Source: Nocardioides sp. R-C-SC26
GTDB taxonomy: Bacteria > Actinomycetota > Actinomycetes > Propionibacteriales > Nocardioidaceae
Reading direction: 5' to 3'
DNA length: 64,000 nucleotides
Assembly: GCF_021246465.1 (NCBI RefSeq)
Contig: NZ_JAHRHK010000004.1
Location: 153,001 to 217,000, forward strand
Each line of letters begins with the position of its first letter. The stretch's first letter is position 1. Shown here in pieces: positions 58,873 through 64,000 of this stretch. The translations under genes were made by a program, and so were the position numbers. The notes beneath the pieces were generated by a model that was not told the DNA's origin, made no database searches, and worked only from the letters and a program-made list of their open reading frames with translations.

Positions 58873-58905
58873 CCGCCCCGGCCCCCGGGTAAGGGGGCGG
58901 GGCGG
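58873..58905 (+). terminator. GC-rich hairpin terminator after the MMPL-DUF3817 operon
   Basis: CCGCCCCGGCCCCC pairs with GGGGGCGGGGCGG around GGGTAA with one bulged base. It lies 90 bases past the DUF3817 stop. No U-tract is seen. Confidence 0.6.
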
Positions 58906-59111
58906 ATGCGCTCGGTCGTGGGACTCGACGCCCTCGACCTTGTCGTGGCGAGTGCGCCACATCCCGGGAGCGTGTGCCTCCGCGTGGTTGCTGACTGCGT
59001 CTCACTTGGTCGCCCTCGCCAGCACGATTCCTCCCCGGCGAATGGCACTGGAACCGATTGTGGCGTCGCGGTTCAGCGGTGCAGCGTTCTAGTCGCTCTT
59101 GCTCGGTCGCG

Positions 59112-59300
59112 TCAAGAACGAGAAGAGCCGTCGGGCTCAAGCATCGCCAGTTCGATCTCCTGCACGTCGGTAATGCCGTTGCCCCGCGCGGCCTCGTGGA
59201 GGTCGTGGACCGTGATGATCGCGTCGGATGGGTTCCTCGTCCCGAACTTTGTCGTGGACGATCACGGCAGGAGAGCCATCGAAGGCATTCTGAGTCAGAG
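59112..59300 (-). pseudogene. decayed C-terminus of a DUF421/YetF-type membrane protein
   Basis: Reading the minus strand to the stop at 59112 gives NPSDAIITVHDLHEAARGNGITDVQEIELAMLEPDGSSRS, close to the cytoplasmic end of YetF-like proteins (ddL...lR..Gi.d..eVe.A.lEpdG). Just upstream, one frame away, DGSPAVIVHDKVRDE fits the preceding P-x-x-L/V-x-x-x-G segment. No start or membrane part remains. The rest of 58906-59613 holds no gene I can support. Confidence 0.5.
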
Positions 59301-59613
59301 GAATTGGAACGAAACCCAGGACCTCGCGATGATCAGCAGCATATAAGGGTCGCGACGGCGGTGGAGGCGCTCGCCGCTGAACGAGGTGTCCTCCGACACC
59401 ACCGGTTCAGCGATCAGGTCACCGATGACGAACAAGATGACCAAATCGAGGCGGACATCGCCGACAGTTCGCGCTTACCCATCACACGAGCACGCCCATC
59501 AGGACGGTTAGCCGTCACCCCATAATTTCAGACACTCAGCTGTTCACAAACCCGCGCCATGCGCCACTAGTTCGCGGCCGGCGCCCTGAGCGAGCCGACT
59601 CGCGCGGCTCAGC

Positions 59614-60243
59614 TCAGCCACGTGTAGCGCGCAAAGGGTCTTCCAGCGACAGACCCGTGAGGAGCCCGCGCGCCAAGGCAACGGCGTCAGAGCTTCGCAC
59701 CTCCTGGTGGGCCAGGACGCGGAACACGATCAAACCTATGATTGCGTCGACCGTGATGCGTCGTTCGGCCGAGTCCAGCGTCAGACCGGGCGCACCGGCC
59801 AGTCGGGCTAACGCCCCGTCCTGAATGGGACCGCTGAACTTCTCGTGCAGCTTGCGCGAGATCTCTGGATTGTCCGTTGCGGCGGCCGTGAGCATGCGCA
59901 GGGTGGCTGCACCGCGGGCCGAGCCAAGCGCGGCGGCGAGGTCGCCCGCCCATGCGCTGACATCTGCGCTGACGTCACCCGTTTGGGGCGGCGACGTCGG
60001 CACCAGGTCATCCCGGTCGAGCAGGGCATCTGCGACCAGGACCGCGCGGGTGGGCCACCAGCGGTAGATCGTCTGCTTACCAACGCCGGCGCGGGCGGCA
60101 ACGCCCTCAATGCTGAACTGGTCGAGCCCGTTCTCGTGGAGCAGCTCGTTGGCGGCCCGCAAGATGGCCAGTCGGGCCCGCTCGCTGCGCCGCCGCGGAC
60201 GGGCGTCCTCGGGAAGGGATGCGGCTGTGTTCACGGGAAGCAC
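59614..60243 (-). CDS. TetR-family regulator (of the flavin oxidoreductase)
   Basis: A 209-residue repressor from GTG. The DNA-binding domain AILRAANELLHENGLDQFSIEGVAARAGVGKQTIYRWWPTRAVLVADALL (about 27-75) is canonical; IYRWWPT is common in the TetR_C_16-type subgroup. It is divergent from the oxidoreductase gene with only 53 bases between them, in which a perfect 17-bp palindrome lies, so it should control both. Confidence 0.9.
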   Translation of the reverse strand: MLPVNTAASLPEDARPRRRSERARLAILRAANELLHENGLDQFSIEGVAARAGVGKQTIYRWWPTRAVLVADALLDRDDLVPTSPPQTGDVSADVSAWAGDLAAALGSARGAATLRMLTAAATDNPEISRKLHEKFSGPIQDGALARLAGAPGLTLDSAERRITVDAIIGLIVFRVLAHQEVRSSDAVALARGLLTGLSLEDPLRATRG

Positions 60244-60259
60244 AATACCGCTGACGAGA

Positions 60260-60276
60260 CGAGACGGACCGTCTCG
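60260..60276. promoter_or_regulatory. 17-bp perfect palindromic TetR operator
   Basis: CGAGACGGACCGTCTCG has exact 8-bp arms around one central base, in the 53-base gap between divergent TetR and OYE genes. It lies 20-36 bases before the OYE start, where a repressor would block RNA polymerase. Confidence 0.8.
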
Positions 60277-60296
60277 CTTGCTGTTAAGGTCTGGGC

Positions 60297-61496
60297 ATGA
60301 TTCCTGACGTCTTCGCTCCCGCGACGCTCGGGCCGGTGCAGCTTCGCAACCGTACGATCAAGGCCGCAACCTTCGAGGGTCGCACCCCTCGTGGCCTGGT
60401 GACCGACGAACTGATCGACTATCACCTGGCTCCCGCCCGCGGGGGCGTCGGTCTAGTCACCGTGGCGTACCTGGCCGTGGCGCCCGAGGGGCGAACCCAC
60501 CGCGAGGTCATCCTTGTCAGTGACGAGTCGGCTCCGGGCCTGGCACGGCTGACTGAGGCGATCCACGAGACCGGGGCGAAAATCTCCGGCCAGCTCGGCC
60601 ACGCCGGACCCGTCGCCAACGGTCGCTCCAATGGTGCACACGCCCTGGCCGCTTCGCGGATGCCGTCTCCACTGAGCATGCAGATGATTCGTTCGTGCAG
60701 CGAGGCCGACATCACGCGGATCACGAAGGACTACGCCCGCACCGCGCGGATCATGAAGGCCGCCGGGTTCGACGTCCTCGAGATCCACATGGCCCACAGC
60801 TACCTGCTGTCGTCTTTCCTCGCCAAGGGCCAGAACCGACGCAAGGACCGGTGGAACGGGTCGTTGCAGAACCGAGCGCGGTTCGCCCGCCAGGTTGCCC
60901 GCGCGGTGCGCGAAGAGGTCGGCGACACGGTTGCGGTCACAGCGAAGATCGGGATGAGCGACGGCTCCCCGGTGGGGTTCACGATGCCGGAGAGCATCGA
61001 GTTCGCGCAGATGCTCGAGTCCGACGGCACCCTGGATGCCCTTGAGCTCAGCGCCGGTAGCTCGCTGCTGAACCCGATGTATTTGTTCCGCGGGGACGTC
61101 CCACTCAAGGAGTTCGCGGCAACGATGCCGCCCGTCATGCGGGTGGGCATGAAGTCTCCGGTCGGCAAGCGGTTCTTCAAGTCTTACCCGTTCGAGGAAG
61201 CCTTCCTCCGCGACAAGGCCCTGGCCTTCCGTGAGGCTGTCTCGATGCCACTGATCATGCTGGGTGGCATCAACGACAAGTCCACGATGGATCGCGCCAT
61301 GGCCGAGGGGTTCGAGTTCGTGGCCATGGCTCGCGCACTCCTGCGCGAACCCGACCTGATCAACCGGATGCAGACCGGAGAGACAACCCGCGGATCCTGT
61401 AGCCACTGCAACCTCTGCATGACCAAGGCTGCCGCCACCTCCGACAAGATCGGCGACAACCGCACCCGATGCGTCGAGGTGCTCCAGATCGATTGA
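60297..61496 (+). CDS. OYE-family NADH:flavin oxidoreductase
   Basis: A 399-residue FMN-dependent TIM-barrel enzyme. QLRNRTIKAATFEGRTPRG, GGVGLVTVAYLAV, GQLGHAG, the active-site-bearing FDVLEIHMAHSYLLSSFL and KDRWNGSLQNRARFARQVARAVRE are OYE hallmarks. The C-terminal CSHCNLC could hold an Fe-S cluster as in 2,4-dienoyl-CoA reductase relatives, although the iron-sulfur and FAD domains of those larger enzymes are absent. It reduces activated C=C bonds; the substrate is unknown. There is no ribosome site, and a -10-like TTAAGGT just before the ATG suggests a leaderless mRNA. Confidence 0.88.
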   Translation: MIPDVFAPATLGPVQLRNRTIKAATFEGRTPRGLVTDELIDYHLAPARGGVGLVTVAYLAVAPEGRTHREVILVSDESAPGLARLTEAIHETGAKISGQLGHAGPVANGRSNGAHALAASRMPSPLSMQMIRSCSEADITRITKDYARTARIMKAAGFDVLEIHMAHSYLLSSFLAKGQNRRKDRWNGSLQNRARFARQVARAVREEVGDTVAVTAKIGMSDGSPVGFTMPESIEFAQMLESDGTLDALELSAGSSLLNPMYLFRGDVPLKEFAATMPPVMRVGMKSPVGKRFFKSYPFEEAFLRDKALAFREAVSMPLIMLGGINDKSTMDRAMAEGFEFVAMARALLREPDLINRMQTGETTRGSCSHCNLCMTKAAATSDKIGDNRTRCVEVLQID

Positions 61497-61581
61497 TGTC
61501 GACTTCGCCTCACGCGCGCACGACTCCGAGTGCGGCCTCGCTGGACCAGCACTCATGAACGGACAAACGAAGGATGCCTGC

Positions 61582-61709
61582 ATGCGCACCTTGCACGGTC
61601 GCGATGCCGTCATCACAGGAGCCGTGGAGGCTTTGGCCGCGAGGTTGCCCTCGGGCTAGCCCGCCGCAGAGCGGCGATCGCCGCGGTCGATCTCCGCGCA
61701 GAAGGCGAC
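61582..61709 (+). pseudogene. truncated, frameshifted short-chain dehydrogenase N-terminus
   Basis: MRTLHGRDAVITGA continues one frame over as GGFGREVALGLARRRAAIAAVDLRAEGD. Together they read as the NAD-binding start of an SDR (TGAGGGFGR) if one G is added at about 61624. After about 42 codons the similarity ends, so the gene is truncated as well as shifted. It follows the OYE gene on the same strand. Confidence 0.6.
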
Positions 61710-62534
61710 CTACCTCACTGGCATGCTCACCACGGTGGTCATTTGATTGCCCCAGCGGAAAGCGCCTGGCTGATGTCAGCCACTCGCTCTGGATCCTATT
61801 TGGACTGGTCGTTTGCGCGGCCGCCGGCGCCCTACTGGTCCGGCATGCTCCAGTCGTTGTGCCCCTGAATCAATCGTCGACCGTCCTGACGGTACTGGCC
61901 GTCGCAGTTGTGCGGTTCCGACCGAGCGTCGTGTGCTGCTCCCCCTGAGCGGAGTGAACAGCAGCTCCGCGCCGTCGGCGTCCGACCGTCTCTCCATAGC
62001 GGGCATGAGGCGAATGTCCCGCACGGCGCCACGGTCGAGAGCTGCCGGCGCAGCCTAGTAGTCCTGGGCAGCGCGAGCGCTCTCGGCCGACGCGAACTCG
62101 ATCAGGGGCGTGCTTCACGGATCGGTGACGTCTAATCTGCGTCAATGCGTGTCGGCACTGGAAGGATGGGCACCATGCCGAAGCCGATTCCTCGCGGCAA
62201 CAGCGGTCACCTCGGCGACAGAGACGTACCTCACCCAGAAGCTGCGCCAGCGCTGAGCGGGCGAAACCCGCCGGCGACCCATTTCGCTTAGATGCGTCCG
62301 TATGCACGGGCACCGGTTTCGGCATCATCGGACACTCGACCCGTCGGTTTCAGTGCCCTCTTCCCCGTCACCGGATCGCAGCCATCCACCTATAAAACCG
62401 TCGCTCTCTAGGTCAATCTCGGCGGTCTGTTCGCTCCCAGGATCGCTGCCAAGAAGAGCTACGCTGTTACAAGCCCGGTACAAATGTCCGGGGAATCTCG
62501 ACGTTTGCGCAGGTCATCGTGGGTCAGTCAGTCA
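61710..62534. other. gene-poor right end of the island
   Basis: Over 800 bases with no convincing gene. A fragment reading HSLWILFGLVVCAAAGALLVRHA (about 61783-61850, plus strand) looks like a leftover membrane helix, possibly from a transporter. The 48-codon frame at 62145 (MRVGTGRMGTMPKPIPRGN) has no recognisable features. Base composition looks less GC-rich than the core chromosome. Confidence 0.5.
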
Positions 62535-62567
62535 GTACTACGACATCTGAGTCGTAGAGAAGTCAAG

Positions 62568-62604
62568 TGACTGTGGCCCCGGGGGTTCCCCGGGGCCACA
62601 GTCA
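62568..62604 (+). terminator. strong hairpin, probable original glnA terminator
   Basis: TGACTGTGGCCCCGGGG (62568-62584) pairs with CCCCGGGGCCACAGTCA (62588-62604), a 17-bp perfect stem with a 3-base loop, followed by TTT. It lies 20 bases after the duplicated glnA end (attR), the place expected for the terminator of an uninterrupted glnA. Confidence 0.85.
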
Positions 62605-62691
62605 TTTCCCCGGCAACTCTCCACGTGCCCCAGCACATCGTTCCGCCGCTAGTGCCGCCACACTCAAGGGACCAACACCATCCGAGCAACG

Positions 62692-62904
62692 CTATGCCCG
62701 GTCAACCTCACTCCGCAGCTTCAGCACGACCGTCCCGTCCTCCTGCTCGATGACGTAGGCCGGGTTGTCGTCGGAGCCGTCGCGGGTGATCTGTTCGCCC
62801 TTGGTGGTGCGGGTGACCTTGCTGCGGTGGACCTCGGTGACCTTGCCGGTCGCCGCGCCGTTGCCCCATGACCACGTGACCTCGGTGCCTGTGCGGATCG
62901 CCAT
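62692..62904 (-). CDS. HVA1 / DUF2945 Tudor-like small protein
   Basis: A 70-residue protein, MAIRTGTEVTWSWGNGAATGKVTEV and on to GSDDNPAYVIEQEDGTVVLKLRSEV. The G-T-x-V-x-W-x-W-G...G-x-V motif and small beta-barrel pattern match the hypervirulence-associated (HVA1) Tudor domain family. The role is unknown. The ATG at 62904 gives a complete domain; a longer frame upstream has no family character. Confidence 0.85.
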   Translation of the reverse strand: MAIRTGTEVTWSWGNGAATGKVTEVHRSKVTRTTKGEQITRDGSDDNPAYVIEQEDGTVVLKLRSEVDRA

Positions 62905-63073
62905 GGCTTCGACGCTACCCACGGCGGATGAGCTCGATTGCGCCGAAGGGAGAGGTGTCAGCCGGACGCCGATTCTGTGCAAACGGTCACATCGAGAAGG
63001 CGTTCCTGTTAGGAACGAGCCCAGCACTCGGGTGCCACTCCCCCACGTTGACGCAACGAAGGATGGACCACCC

Positions 63074-63985
63074 ATGGGTGCACTCAGGTTCGGACCGAAT
63101 CCGCAAGATCAGACGACGGGCGCCCGAGCGCTCCCCAGCCCGGCGACGATCGCCCTGCGCGCCGTCGCGGCGACGGCGGCGATCGCGATCGTCGTGGCGT
63201 TGCTGGTCGCCGTCGTCGGGCAGTCCGCCGGACGGGCCGACGCCGCGGGCGCCGCCATCGCCACGGAGTCGGCGTCGGAGAGCCCGACCCAGACGACGAC
63301 CGCGACACCGTCGTCCACCCCCACCGCGACACCGACCACCACCCCGACGACGCCCACCACGCCGACGCCGACCGTGGCACCGCCCGTCCCCGTCAAGGTC
63401 CCCTCGCTGCGCGGCGACAGTCTCGCGTCAGCAAAGCGGGCCATCGAGCGCGCCGGACTCGTCGTCGGGATGATCGTCAAGGTCGGATCGAACCGCCCCA
63501 AGGGGAGCGTCATCCAGCAGGCGCCTCGCCCCGGCGTCCGCGTGGAGCCCGGATCCAAGGTCGCCCTCGCCATCGCCAAGCCGTTCCCGCGGATACCCTC
63601 CGTCGTCGGCATGACGAAGGCCGCCGCCGTCCGGGCTCTGGACCGCGCCGGCTACACCGTCCGGATCTGGACCAAGGTCGTGCGCAGCGGACGCGACGGC
63701 GTCGTGCTCCAGCAGTCGCCGCGTGGTCGCTCGCGCGTCGAGCCGGGGAAGCGCATCGACCTCACGATCGCCAAGCTGGTCAAGCCGAAGCCCAAGCCTC
63801 AGCCCGCGCCGGCACCGCAGCAGAGCTGCACCCCCGGCTACTCCCCCTGCCTGCCGCCCGCCTCCGACTACGACTGCGCCGGCGGCTCGGGCAACGGGCC
63901 GAAGTACGTCTACCACCCGGTGCGCGTCACCGGCAGCGACCCGTACCGCCTCGACGCCGACGGCGACGGTTGGGGCTGCGAGTAG
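63074..63985 (+). CDS. PASTA-repeat protein with C-terminal excalibur domain
   Basis: A 303-residue single-pass protein. A helix (VAATAAIAIVVALLVAVVGQSAG, about 32-54) precedes a Thr/Pro-rich stalk. Two PASTA repeats follow: KVPSLRGDSLASAKRAIERAGLVVG...VIQQAPRPGVRVEPGSKVALAIA and RIPSVVGMTKAAAVRALDRAGYTVR...VLQQSPRGRSRVEPGKRIDLTIA. A Lys/Pro linker and an excalibur domain (CAGGSG...DPYRLDADGDGWGCE, Ca2+-binding D-x-D-x-D-G) end it. PASTA modules bind muropeptides in PknB-type kinases, but no kinase domain is present, so this may be a wall-binding anchor. Confidence 0.85.
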   Translation: MGALRFGPNPQDQTTGARALPSPATIALRAVAATAAIAIVVALLVAVVGQSAGRADAAGAAIATESASESPTQTTTATPSSTPTATPTTTPTTPTTPTPTVAPPVPVKVPSLRGDSLASAKRAIERAGLVVGMIVKVGSNRPKGSVIQQAPRPGVRVEPGSKVALAIAKPFPRIPSVVGMTKAAAVRALDRAGYTVRIWTKVVRSGRDGVVLQQSPRGRSRVEPGKRIDLTIAKLVKPKPKPQPAPAPQQSCTPGYSPCLPPASDYDCAGGSGNGPKYVYHPVRVTGSDPYRLDADGDGWGCE

Positions 63986-64000
63986 ATCGTCAGGCCACGC

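Larger units (their letters stand above)
55346..62548. mobile_element. putative genomic island inserted at the glnA 3' end
   Basis: GTACTACGACATCT occurs as the last bases before the glnA stop (55346-55359) and again at 62535-62548, where it is followed by TGAGTC and a strong hairpin terminator. This is the signature of site-specific integration with target duplication of a gene end. The interior has divergent TetR modules, an MMPL pump and an OYE enzyme, long gene-free stretches and decayed genes. No integrase, transposase or inverted termini are recognised, so the element is probably defunct or was mobilised in trans. Confidence 0.65.

Noticed and set aside
61870..62328. 152-codon minus-strand frame in the island
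   Set aside because: Arg/Ser/Cys-rich composition, no ribosome site, no recognisable motif.
55362..62534. Integrase or transposase gene in the island
   Set aside because: I looked through all frames, including the gene-poor parts 58906-59613 and 61710-62534, and saw no tyrosine or serine recombinase motif or DDE signature.

Overview
The window is high-G+C actinobacterial chromosome. Gene order and content point to a Nocardioidaceae-like organism (Nocardioides or a close relative); this is an inference from gene content, not a tested placement. Supporting features are a tmsAB-type pair for 10-methyl-branched fatty acids, septum-formation lipoproteins, DUF3097 beside hemW, DUF4191 beside lipA, a GlnR-type box at glnA and an HrcA/CIRCE system. 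I saw no tRNA, rRNA, CRISPR array or complete insertion sequence.

Layout. 1-5.3 kb: leuA (its last codons lie outside the window) behind a leucine leader peptide, a divergent Mn2+ riboswitch with a TMEM165/GDT1-type exporter, a flavodoxin-like protein and two tandem septum-formation lipoproteins. 5.3-13.7 kb, minus strand: a ribosome/RNA-maturation cluster read as HIT - phoH - ybeY - corC - cdd-like - tmsA - tmsB - siderophore-interacting protein - era, with 4-bp stop/start overlaps at several junctions. 13.7-19.4 kb: a secreted beta-propeller, a GerMN/Gmad2 lipoprotein, and hrcA-dnaJ-rsmE behind a CIRCE element. 19.5-31.4 kb: an iron-box-controlled DUF2470 gene, an MBL hydrolase, DUF3097-hemW, a secreted intradiol dioxygenase, fadD, lepA with two kinase-fold genes, and an LLM oxidoreductase. 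31.4-34.1 kb: a folate one-carbon operon, gcvT - small ORF - thyA - folA. 34.2-55.4 kb: pepA, lpd, the E2 acyltransferase gene, nrdAB under tandem NrdR boxes plus a cobalamin riboswitch, a TIGR01777 epimerase, lipB - ABC exporter - lipA, DUF4191, and glnA behind a double GlnR box.

55.35-62.55 kb is best read as a genomic island inserted exactly at the 3' end of glnA. The last 14 bases before the glnA stop recur at 62535-62548, and what looks like the displaced glnA terminator follows at once. The island holds two TetR-controlled modules (MMPL pump plus DUF3817; OYE-type flavin oxidoreductase), each with a palindromic operator, plus decayed genes, but no visible integrase. After it the chromosome continues with a Tudor-like HVA1/DUF2945 protein and a PASTA-excalibur surface protein.

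Four genes (HIT, hemW, the E2 gene, and a lipoprotein at 39.7-40.7 kb) are broken by small frameshifts whose lengths all fit extra G/C bases, mostly in homopolymer runs. Because two of these genes are housekeeping, base-calling error is the likelier explanation than true pseudogenes. A family of short palindromic repeats and a 16-bp minisatellite of about 14.5 units sit in the intergenic regions.
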